Shown here in pieces: positions 1 through 5,892 of a stretch of DNA of 12,178 bases (position 1 is the stretch's first letter; every line of letters starts with the position of its first letter). The notes beneath the pieces are model-generated. The model did not search any database. It was not told where the DNA came from and was given only the letters and a program-made list of their open reading frames with translations. Made by a program: the position numbers and the translations under genes. The stretch lies in contig JBBQKP010000098.1 of assembly GCA_038326995.1 (NCBI GenBank), forward strand, positions 1-12,178. Direction: 5' to 3'. This DNA comes from JBBQKP01 sp038326995. GTDB lineage: Bacteria; Planctomycetota; Phycisphaerae; Tepidisphaerales; Tepidisphaeraceae.

Positions 1-441
1 GATTAAAAGTGCCTCCACGCCGACGATCCACAGCACCCATTTCAGCACGCCGCGAGATTGCGGTGATGTGGAAAGGGTGTGGATTTTCACACTCGTCTGA
101 CTCGGAATCGATACAGGTCTCGCCACACGATTTAGCGCGGCTGCGATGATGAGATTCGCGTCGAATCGCGACACGCCCATGTACGACGCCCGGCGGATCA
201 GGCGATCGCGCTGTCCGCCGTCGAGTTGGCCGTTGACGACATGCTTCGCGACTTCGTTGCACAGCACGCCCGCAACGCCGCTCTGCGCTGCAACGACATC
301 GTCAAGCCAGTCGATTTTGATCGTCGGCGGATGCGACCTGACGCGCACCCTTGATCGGTCGGCCGGTCGGACTTTTAGCACTGTGGACACAACATCGAGA
401 TACCCGCACGAGTCCGTCCGCAGCCACACATTGCCAACCAC
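1..441 (-). CDS. Unnamed protein, N-terminal part only (runs off the left edge)
   Basis: Reading the minus strand from a GTG at 439-441 gives 147 uninterrupted codons to the edge of the window. An in-frame TGA just upstream (445-447) fixes the earliest possible start; a second GTG at 427-429 and an ATG at 178-180 are alternatives. The product contains an amphipathic stretch reading RRASYMGVSRFDANLIIAAA (about residues 81-100) and, near the edge, a hydrophobic run (WVLWIVGVEALLI) that looks like a membrane segment. The balanced residue mix contrasts with the Ser/Arg/Thr/Pro-rich product of the opposite strand, so I take the minus strand as coding. It begins 32 bases after the stop of the kinase gene on the same strand, so the two could be co-transcribed. 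I do not recognise the family; no function is assigned. Confidence 0.6.
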   Translation of the reverse strand, partial: MVGNVWLRTDSCGYLDVVSTVLKVRPADRSRVRVRSHPPTIKIDWLDDVVAAQSGVAGVLCNEVAKHVVNGQLDGGQRDRLIRRASYMGVSRFDANLIIAAALNRVARPVSIPSQTSVKIHTLSTSPQSRGVLKWVLWIVGVEALLI

Positions 442-473
442 GCGTCAGGTCATCCACACAAATCACAAAGTGC

Positions 474-1421
474 CTACGCGAATCGCGAAATCGATTCCGA
501 CAAGTTCGATAGCTTGTCCAGCGAGTGATTCGTCGGCCCGTGCAATTGAATTTGATTGATAAGAAAATAAAGCTGATAGATCGGCTTGCGGATGCGGTGA
601 TAACTGTCGGTCAATTTGAACTGTGCCTGATAATGCTTTCGCAATTGCGGCGAACCGGTTGCGTACAGTTCGAGGTACGCGAGCTCGGTCTCCGCGTGCC
701 AGAACTTGCACGTCGGATCGATGATGGCTGCCACTTTGGGTCTATCACCTTGTGTGTCAACAAGGATATTGCCCGACCAGAAATCGCCGTGGATGAGCCG
801 CGGCACGTCAGAAATGACCAGCAACTGGTCCAGCTTCTCGTGCAGCTTGCCGATCTGCTTACGACACCGCTTTGAGATACATCCGAGCAGGTCGGCCTCG
901 GCGAGGATCGGAGTAAACGCGAATGCGAAACACTCGTGCCACTTTTCATGCCGATTCTCTTTGTTGGCCGGGTCTTGCTCAGCGCTTTGCTGTCCAAAGT
1001 GCGTGTGCGTGTGAGCGTGCAGCTTTAGAAGTATTTCGGCGAGTTCGACGTCAAGATCATTTGACGATGCGTCGCCGTGCTCCCTCTTAAACTCCGCGAG
1101 CGACACGCAAGGCACGTGCTCCAGTATCAGAAAGCTGTGCGGCGAATCGAGCGAGCCGATCTGCAGCTTTAACACCCGCGGCGTGGGCACGCCAAGCGAA
1201 CTCAGCAGTTCGAGCTGCTGCGCCTCCTGCTTATATCGCGTGTCGACCCGGTGCGGGCTGATTTTCAGCACCACTGCCGGGCCGGTTGAAGGCGTGAGCA
1301 GGACGGTCGTATTGATCACCCCGCCCGACAGCCGCTGGACCTGTTTCAAATCACACTGATCGCCCGACAGATTGCGAATGATTTCACGCAGCAGCGGCCA
1401 GGATAATTCGTCACAATTCAT
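474..1421 (-). CDS. Fructosamine kinase / aminoglycoside phosphotransferase-fold kinase
   Basis: A 315-residue protein of the kinase-like APH superfamily, closest in pattern to fructosamine-3-kinase (FN3K-type). These cytoplasmic enzymes phosphorylate sugar adducts on protein lysines so that the adduct falls off (deglycation). Visible signatures are the N-lobe lysine in VVLKISPH (about residue 53), the catalytic-loop motif HGDFWSGN (about 211-218) and the metal-binding IDP (about 234-236), followed by a tract like the FN3K consensus 'DPAVYYGHREADLA'. The length suits the family (about 290-320). The frame stays open upstream to a TTG at 1445, but the ATG at 1421 is the better start; no clear Shine-Dalgarno site precedes it. 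It is transcribed away from the rhamnulokinase operon across a shared gap of about 130 bases, and may be followed in an operon by the partial gene at 1-441. The substrate is inferred from family only; another small-molecule kinase role is possible. Confidence 0.8.
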   Translation of the reverse strand: MNCDELSWPLLREIIRNLSGDQCDLKQVQRLSGGVINTTVLLTPSTGPAVVLKISPHRVDTRYKQEAQQLELLSSLGVPTPRVLKLQIGSLDSPHSFLILEHVPCVSLAEFKREHGDASSNDLDVELAEILLKLHAHTHTHFGQQSAEQDPANKENRHEKWHECFAFAFTPILAEADLLGCISKRCRKQIGKLHEKLDQLLVISDVPRLIHGDFWSGNILVDTQGDRPKVAAIIDPTCKFWHAETELAYLELYATGSPQLRKHYQAQFKLTDSYHRIRKPIYQLYFLINQIQLHGPTNHSLDKLSNLSESISRFA

Positions 1422-1467
1422 GCTTGATTTCTTATGGTAGGCCAACTCACCAACCGCGCGAAACTAT

Positions 1468-1485
1468 GCGCGATATTTCTCGCGC
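1468..1485. promoter_or_regulatory. Perfect 6-bp inverted repeat in the divergent gap
   Basis: GCGCGA (1468-1473) and TCGCGC (1480-1485) form a perfect dyad around a 6-base AT-rich centre. It lies between the divergent kinase (start 1421) and rhamnulokinase (start 1552). A looser dyad, GAAA...GCGC...TTTC, overlaps it at 1460-1479. This could be an operator for a sugar-responsive repressor acting on one or both promoters. It could also be chance in GC-rich sequence. I could not identify convincing -35/-10 boxes beside it. Confidence 0.3.
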
Positions 1486-1551
1486 GTTTTACAAGTGATG
1501 GAATCTGGTTATGACGATCGCCCGCGTTTATTGTTCGATTCGAGGGAACCT

Positions 1552-3057
1552 ATGTCACAACACTATCTGGCGATTGATTTCGGTGCGGAGTCGGGTCGTG
1601 CGATCGTGGGCACATTGAGCCGCGGCGTCATCGCGCTCGAAGAAGTCCACCGCTTCGCAAACCCCAGCGGCGTCATCAATGGAACACTGTGCTGGAACCT
1701 TCAGTCGCAATTCGAAGAAATCAAAAAAGGTTTGCGTGCGGCCGGGGCGAAGTACGCCCGCATTGCGTCCGTCGGCGTAGACACGTGGGGCGTCGACTTC
1801 GGACTCCTCGCGAGCACCACGGGCGCTAGTGCCGGCTCACGCATCGAGCTGCTCTCGCTGCCGGCCTGCTATCGCGACTCACGCACCGATGGCATACCCG
1901 AGCACGCGTTCACGCTCGTCTCCAGACACGACATCTACAAAGCAACCGGCATCGCGTTCATGCAGCTCAACTCTCTCTACCAACTCCTGGCGATGAAGAA
2001 ACAAGACAGTGTCGCTTTGGCGAATGCGGACCGACTGCTTTTCATGCCCGACGTCTTTAACTTCCTGCTCAGCGGACAAATCACGTGCGAAGAAACCATC
2101 GCATCGACCAGCCAGATGTTTGATGTCAGCACGAGGCAGTGGGCGAAGGGTATGCTGACATCGTTGGGCCTAAGCACATCGATGTTGGGCACGGTCATCC
2201 CGGCCGGCACGGTGATCGGGCCGCTTCGCGCGGATGTTGCCGCAGAATGCGGAATCGAACGTTGGACAGTCGTCGCGCCGGGCACGCACGACACCGCCAG
2301 CGCTGTCGCGGCAGTGCCTGCGGAGGCAGGAACGAATTACTGCTACCTGTCGAGCGGGACGTGGTCGCTCATGGGCGTGGAGCTCGACAAGCCGCTGATT
2401 TCGCAGCGCGGCTTTGAGCTCAATTTTACGAACGAGATCGGAGTGGGCGGAAAGATTCGCTTCCTGAAAAATATCGCCGGCCTTTGGCTGATTCAGGAAT
2501 GCAAAAGACATTTCGAGAAGCACGGCAAGGCTTACAGCTACGCCGAGTTGATGGTGATGGCGGCACAATCAAGACCATTCGAACGGCTGATCAATGTGAA
2601 TGACCCGGTCTTCGCCAGGCCCGGCGACATGCCCGAAAAAATCGCAGCGTTTTGTATAAGCACCAATCAGTCGCCGCCACTGGATGTTGCACAGACGATT
2701 CGCTGCTGTGTTGATTCGCTCGCGATGGAATATCGCCGCACGCTGGACCAGCTCGAAGAACTCACGACCAAGCGCATTGAGGTGATTCATATCGTGGGAG
2801 GCGGGACGCAGAATTTATTGCTCAACGAACTTACCGCCGACGTGTGCAACCGCCCGGTCGTCGCAGGGCCCGTCGAAGCAACTGCATTGGGCAATGTGCT
2901 AACTCAGGCGATTGCGGTGGGCGATCTGAAGTCGCTCGCGGATGCAAGGCGAGTCGTGCGAAACAGCTTTGAACTTCGGCACTACCTCGCACGCCCTGAT
3001 GACCGCGTCGCGACGGCTTACCATCAGTATCTTGCATTGGTTGGAGACACGAAATGA
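1552..3057 (+). CDS. rhaB: Rhamnulokinase (FGGY carbohydrate kinase family)
   Basis: ATP-dependent kinase of 501 residues that converts L-rhamnulose to L-rhamnulose-1-phosphate in cytoplasmic L-rhamnose catabolism. The N-terminal phosphate-binding strand reads AIDFGAESGRAIVG (about 7-20). SVGVDTWGVDFGLL (about 73-86), YRDSRTDG and LNSLYQLLA are typical of RhaB rather than of xylulo- or glycerol kinases. GTHDTASA (about 244-251) carries the probable catalytic aspartate, SSGTWSLMG the second phosphate loop, and VGGGTQNLLLN the C-terminal ATP-binding loop. Length matches the family (about 480-500). The frame is open from 1495 (GTG), but the ATG at 1552 is preceded by GAGGGA at 1542-1547 and puts the conserved strand at the usual distance from the N-terminus, so I chose it. 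The stop overlaps the next gene's start by four bases. L-fuculokinase is a less likely alternative because the RhaB-like motifs are strong. Confidence 0.93.
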   Translation: MSQHYLAIDFGAESGRAIVGTLSRGVIALEEVHRFANPSGVINGTLCWNLQSQFEEIKKGLRAAGAKYARIASVGVDTWGVDFGLLASTTGASAGSRIELLSLPACYRDSRTDGIPEHAFTLVSRHDIYKATGIAFMQLNSLYQLLAMKKQDSVALANADRLLFMPDVFNFLLSGQITCEETIASTSQMFDVSTRQWAKGMLTSLGLSTSMLGTVIPAGTVIGPLRADVAAECGIERWTVVAPGTHDTASAVAAVPAEAGTNYCYLSSGTWSLMGVELDKPLISQRGFELNFTNEIGVGGKIRFLKNIAGLWLIQECKRHFEKHGKAYSYAELMVMAAQSRPFERLINVNDPVFARPGDMPEKIAAFCISTNQSPPLDVAQTIRCCVDSLAMEYRRTLDQLEELTTKRIEVIHIVGGGTQNLLLNELTADVCNRPVVAGPVEATALGNVLTQAIAVGDLKSLADARRVVRNSFELRHYLARPDDRVATAYHQYLALVGDTK

Positions 3058-4064
3058 GCGGCAAACTTTCGATTGGAATCATGGGCACGGGAAACATCGC
3101 CAGGCAGTTCGCGGCGGGCGTGAACTCAAGCGCAAGATGCACGCTTGCCGCGGTCGGCTCACGCTCGGCCGAGTCCGCGGCGAAATTCGCCGCAGATTTT
3201 TCCGTGCCGGTTTCGCACGCGAGTTACGACGCGTTGCTGCAGGATAAGTCCGTCGACGCGATCTACATCTCGCTTCCAAACACCCTGCACCACGAGTGGA
3301 CGATCAAGGCACTGCATCACGGCAAGCATGTTTTGTGCGAAAAGCCGCTCGCGTGTTCCTTACGCGAAGCGATCGAGATGTTCGACGCTGCGAAGTCAGC
3401 GAATCGCGTGTTGATCGAAGCGTTCATGTATCGCGCTCACCCGCAAACCCAGGCTATTCTCGACACAATTGAACGCAACGAGATCGGCAGCGTGAAACTC
3501 GTCCGATCGAGCTTCTGCTATCGCGTTCGCCAATGGGCGGGCAATGTAAGGTTCGACAAATCCCTGGCTGGCGGGTCGCTCATGGATGTCGGTTGCTACT
3601 GCATCGACTTTTCCAATCTCATCGCGGGCGGCGAGCCGACGGACGTTCATGCTGTAGCGCGAATTCATGAGACCGGCGTCGATGAGCAAACGAGCGTCGT
3701 CATGAAATACGCCAGCGGCATCACGGCTGAGTTCACCTGCGGCATGATGGTTCAGCAGGACAACACGGCTGCAATTTGCGGCGACGAAGGATACATCACG
3801 ACGGGCTGGCCGTGGAAGCCCGGACAGGGCAATTCAAAATTCGACATTTGCCACAGCATCCCGCCGCGCCAGGATGCGACGCAGAAGGCCGGTCTTTCGC
3901 CGCGCCGAACGATCGAAGTGCCCGTTTCGCACCCGCTTTACGCGATCGAGGCGGACGCATTCGCTACAGCCGTCTTCGGGGAGGCGCAGGCATTTGTTAC
4001 GCCCGCTCAATCACTCGCCAGTGCTTGCGTGATGGAAAAGCTCCGCCGGATGATTGCGGTGTAA
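3054..4064 (+). CDS. Gfo/Idh/MocA family NAD(P)-dependent oxidoreductase
   Basis: A 336-residue two-domain dehydrogenase. The N-terminal Rossmann fold shows GIMGTGNIARQFA (about 8-20) for NAD(P) binding. CEKPLA (about 95-100) holds the family's catalytic lysine (about K97). EAFMYRAHP (about 122-130) and GGSLMDVGCYCIDF (about 173-186) resemble the dihydrodiol dehydrogenase / glucose-fructose oxidoreductase / D-xylose 1-dehydrogenase branch, in which a tyrosine (here about Y182) takes the place of the usual histidine. These enzymes oxidise or reduce a hydroxyl of a sugar or polyol. The ATG start lies inside the rhaB stop (ATGA, 3054-3057), so the two genes are translationally coupled and the substrate is probably a deoxysugar or related intermediate. 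The exact substrate cannot be read from sequence. No clear hairpin terminator follows the stop. Confidence 0.88.
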   Translation: MSGKLSIGIMGTGNIARQFAAGVNSSARCTLAAVGSRSAESAAKFAADFSVPVSHASYDALLQDKSVDAIYISLPNTLHHEWTIKALHHGKHVLCEKPLACSLREAIEMFDAAKSANRVLIEAFMYRAHPQTQAILDTIERNEIGSVKLVRSSFCYRVRQWAGNVRFDKSLAGGSLMDVGCYCIDFSNLIAGGEPTDVHAVARIHETGVDEQTSVVMKYASGITAEFTCGMMVQQDNTAAICGDEGYITTGWPWKPGQGNSKFDICHSIPPRQDATQKAGLSPRRTIEVPVSHPLYAIEADAFATAVFGEAQAFVTPAQSLASACVMEKLRRMIAV

Positions 4065-4140
4065 GCAACTGTCGTCTCAGGCTGAATCTTCCAGCTCGCG
4101 GTGAGTTTCGCGCCTATCGATATTGGGGGCCGCACTGCTG

Positions 4141-4181
4141 CCGCCCTCTTTCCACAGTACCGGCCGCGCACAGCGTATTCG
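4141..4181 (-). other. Possible remnant of group II intron domain V/VI
   Basis: Just downstream (minus strand) of the maturase remnant is a stretch reading GCCGGTACTGTGGAAAGAGG. It resembles the 3' strand of intron domain V and the start of the linker to domain VI (typical form CCGGTTCTGTGG followed by a G-rich run). The 5' strand with the AGC triad and the GNRA loop is not recognisable, so if this is domain V it is degraded. Position relative to the reading frame is right; sequence support is weak. Confidence 0.25.
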
Positions 4182-4210
4182 TCGATCTTCTTCCATATTT
4201 GTGACGTCAC

Positions 4211-4581
4211 ATGCCGCTGTTCCAAGTCCGTCAATTTTTGCTTTTAGAACCATACAAGCGACAGCTCTTCCTGCGTGGATGAGTTTTGCGGCCGTCGCCA
4301 CAAGCCTTTGCCGCTCAATGCCGTCAGCCATGTAAGAACGCCCGCGTCGCATACACCTTCGCGCATCCGCAGTTTCACGATCTCGCACCGTCTTTTGCGT
4401 TGCTTCAGACGCACACATTGCAGCTTGTGGCGAAGCCAGTGATCCAGTTTGCGAAAAAAAGCTTATAGGCCGCATCGCAAAAGTACGCCGCCCAGCCTCG
4501 CACGAACTGGTTCAACTCGTCGATGATTTGGTCGAAGCCTACGTTCCGATTTCTTTCCGTGATCCGGCTAAAGACGCTCCC
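4211..4581 (-). pseudogene. Group II intron reverse transcriptase/maturase, C-terminal (GIIM) remnant, frameshifted
   Basis: Two minus-strand frames together spell a maturase-specific domain. The upstream part (about 4460-4581) reads SRITERNRNVGFDQIIDELN then QFVRGWAAYF, matching the conserved 'ELN.FLRGW..YF' block. The downstream part (4247-4459) reads FRKLDHWLRHKLQCVRLKQR, then later WLTALSGKGLWRR and LSLVWF, matching the C-terminal X/DNA-binding region. The frames are broken at a run of seven Ts on the minus strand (plus 4454-4460); one extra T would restore continuity. A TAA at 4244-4246 follows WF, but the same frame continues with KQKLTDLEQRH, which resembles the usual family ending, so the TAA is probably a nonsense mutation. 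An in-frame TGA at 4582-4584 closes the 5' side. The polymerase domain with the YADD box is missing. The intact protein would splice and mobilise its intron; this copy cannot. Confidence 0.8.
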
Positions 4582-4591
4582 TCACGCGTTC

Positions 4592-4613
4592 GAGCGACGG
4601 CGGCACGTCGCTC
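4592..4613. repeat. 7-bp inverted repeat within the intron remnant
   Basis: GAGCGAC (4592-4598) pairs perfectly with GTCGCTC (4607-4613) around an 8-base GC-rich loop. There is no T-tract, so it is not an intrinsic terminator. It sits near the apparent deletion between the two RT fragments. Significance unknown. Confidence 0.35.
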
Positions 4614-4652
4614 CGTCGTCCGCCGCTCTGCAAGCGTTAGCCGCTTCGAGAA

Positions 4653-4739
4653 CTTAGGGATGTTCTTCCCACGCGCTGGTTGTGGGGTAAAGCTCCCGTT
4701 GAGCATGGCCGCGATGAACGTCAGTTTATGATTTTTAAT
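4653..4739 (-). pseudogene. Possible N-terminal fragment of the same intron-encoded RT (RT0 block)
   Basis: A minus-strand frame upstream of the maturase remnant contains LNGSFTPQPARGKNIPK (4653-4703). It resembles the start of bacterial group II RTs, 'GSY.P.PVR.V.IPK'. In an intact protein this block lies some 250 residues before the 'RGW..YF' block, but here the gap is only about 45 codons. A large internal deletion would therefore have removed RT blocks 1-7. The frame stays open after IPK to a TAG at 4539-4541 without further family resemblance. The match is short, so this is a tentative call resting partly on the nearby, better supported maturase fragment. Confidence 0.45.
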
Positions 4740-4853
4740 CCGCTTCGCATTTCTGCAGACTTCGGCTCACGCCAGCAGCGCTTGCCCGAACGGCCGCGTG
4801 CTCATCTCGATGCCAAAAGGTCTCTCACATCCAGTTGGAACGACACGCGAGGC

Positions 4854-4891
4854 AAAAAAAGAAGACACCGACCTTGCGGTACGGTGTCTTC
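4854..4891 (-). terminator. Strong intrinsic terminator of the candidate ncRNA unit
   Basis: A perfect 10-bp stem (4861-4870 with 4882-4891), with further ACC/GGT pairing inside the loop, is followed on the minus strand by seven Ts (complement of 4854-4860). The plus strand lacks a T-tract after the stem, so it works in the minus direction only. It lies about 235 bases beyond the acyltransferase stop and 140 bases downstream of the promoter at 5031-5059, with no protein gene between. Confidence 0.85.
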
Positions 4892-5024
4892 CGGAGGGGA
4901 GAAAATGCGCCTTCAGCAAAGTGTTTCTTTTTGCAGCCTCAATAAGCTGCTCATTTTCTGCCAGACGCTATCTTCGCTCTGAACCGCCTCTGCACCCTAT
5001 CTTACGCCTTTACTCCATCTAACC
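4854..5024 (-). ncRNA. Candidate structured small RNA, about 170 nt
   Basis: Predicted from transcription signals: a near-consensus promoter places +1 near 5024, and a strong terminator ends the transcript near 4854. No convincing open reading frame lies inside; the longest start-to-stop run seen on this strand is an ATG-initiated 13-codon frame beginning with MSSLLRL. The RNA shows long-range pairing between its ends: GGAGTAAAGGCG (5005-5016) pairs at 10 of 12 positions with 4898-4909. Further in, GCAGAG (4988-4993) pairs with CTTTGC (4916-4921), and GGTTC (4981-4985) pairs at 4 of 5 positions with 4923-4927. Near the apex is a 7-bp hairpin with a 4-base loop (4933-4950). An elongated rod with internal loops and a terminator at its base resembles the layout of 6S RNA, but I see no decisive 6S sequence signature. 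A regulatory sRNA of unknown type is equally possible. Confidence 0.6.
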
Positions 5025-5030
5025 CAACTT

Positions 5031-5059
5031 AGCATAGCCTTGTCTTTACATCAGGTCAA
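5031..5059 (-). promoter_or_regulatory. Sigma-70-type promoter, TTGACC-N17-TATGCT
   Basis: On the minus strand TTGACC (5054-5059) and TATGCT (5031-5036) are separated by exactly 17 bases (5037-5053). An A-rich stretch (AACAAAAAGA) lies a little upstream, as in UP elements. It points toward the terminator at 4854-4891 and away from the acyltransferase, whose stop is at 5125. The predicted start is about 5024-5025. It is the best promoter match I found in the window. Confidence 0.75.
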
Positions 5060-5124
5060 GTCTTCGATGTCTTTTTGTTAGCGAGTTGACCTTTGGCACA
5101 ATAAATGTATCGGAATTGTCACGA

Positions 5125-5751
5125 CTAAATCTTGAGCGGCCGATTAAGAAATTCTTCGTGCAGATCGTGGATCGACGACTCGAGCCGTTTTGTAATCGCG
5201 CCGACGTCGCGCTCCGCCGAAAGGTCGAGCGCCTCGCCCCAGGCGACTCGAATTTTCTGAGGGTTAAGATAAACCCCGAACCCTGCTTTTCCGCGGTGCG
5301 TGCCTTCGACACAAAGCGGATACACCGGCGCCCCCGATCGCTTGACCACCAGACCCGCGCCGGGTTGAAACGGGAGAAATGTCGATTGACGCGCGATTCC
5401 GCCTTCGGGAAAAATTCCCAGCAGGTGCCCGTCCTTGATGATTTGCAACGCCTGACGCATGGCCGCGGAATCTCGGGCGGAGCCAGTAAGCGGAATGATT
5501 TCCATGCCCCGCACGAAGCTTGACAGGATCGGATGTTTCGCCACATCGGCGGCCATCATGAAGATAACCGGCCTGGGCGTCAGTGATACGACGACGGCAG
5601 GATCGAGCCAGCTGATGTGGTTGGCGATGATGATTCCCCCGCCCGTTCGCGGCACGGGTGAGGGCGTGAGAATCTGCGTCTCGTGCCACCCGCGAAGCAG
5701 TACGCGGGTGAAAGCACACACGGCACGCGGAAAAGCGGGTGAGCGACTCAT
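5125..5751 (-). CDS. 1-acyl-sn-glycerol-3-phosphate acyltransferase (PlsC-like)
   Basis: A 208-residue lysophospholipid acyltransferase (LPLAT/PlsC superfamily). These membrane-associated enzymes move a fatty acyl chain to lysophosphatidic acid, giving phosphatidic acid for phospholipid synthesis. Block I NHISWLD (about residues 44-50 from the chosen start) is the NHx4D catalytic motif. GMEIIPLTG (about 82-90) matches block II, FPEGG (about 114-118) block III, and VYPLCVEGT (about 143-151) block IV. The length suits bacterial PlsC. The frame opens at a GTG at 5781 that would add ten residues; I prefer the ATG at 5751, though neither start has a clear Shine-Dalgarno site. It follows the metalloprotease on the same strand, but a hairpin between them suggests a separate transcript. 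Related enzymes acylate other lysolipids or ornithine lipids, so substrate is inferred. Confidence 0.88.
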   Translation of the reverse strand: MSRSPAFPRAVCAFTRVLLRGWHETQILTPSPVPRTGGGIIIANHISWLDPAVVVSLTPRPVIFMMAADVAKHPILSSFVRGMEIIPLTGSARDSAAMRQALQIIKDGHLLGIFPEGGIARQSTFLPFQPGAGLVVKRSGAPVYPLCVEGTHRGKAGFGVYLNPQKIRVAWGEALDLSAERDVGAITKRLESSIHDLHEEFLNRPLKI

Positions 5752-5837
5752 TTGCACGACACAACAGACAGTAAAACGCACGCTTTGTGAAGTGCCTGAC
5801 CTGCTTCGTGAAATTTATCGCCGAGATTAATGTAGAA

Positions 5838-5861
5838 CGCCCACTCGATGAAGAGTGGGCG
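5838..5861 (-). terminator. Stem-loop after the metalloprotease gene
   Basis: CGCCCACTC (5838-5846) pairs perfectly over 9 bp with GAGTGGGCG (5853-5861) around a 6-base loop. It lies about 30 bases past the metalloprotease stop. On the minus strand the stem is followed by TTCTACATTAATC, only mildly T-rich, so it may terminate weakly or serve as an mRNA 3'-end stabiliser. Confidence 0.65.
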
Positions 5862-5892
5862 CTCAGTAAGTCATCTGTCACCGTTAGATCGC

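Noticed and set aside
146..559. 137-codon plus-strand open frame near the left edge
   Set aside because: Its Ser/Arg/Thr/Pro-rich product overlaps the ends of two minus-strand genes; the minus-strand reading is more protein-like.
4077..4475. 132-codon minus-strand open frame
   Set aside because: It crosses the maturase remnant in a different frame from the recognisable maturase motifs, so it is a chance frame inside a decayed gene.
4933..4950. tmRNA-like hairpin (GCAGCUU...AGGCUGC)
   Set aside because: Resemblance to part of tmRNA is superficial; there is no tRNA-like T-arm, CCA end or tag frame, and the unit is too short.
5086..5113. Plus-strand TTGACC followed by TATCGG as a promoter
   Set aside because: The -10 is poor at 16-base spacing, and it would only give a transcript antisense to the acyltransferase; the minus-strand promoter alongside is far better.
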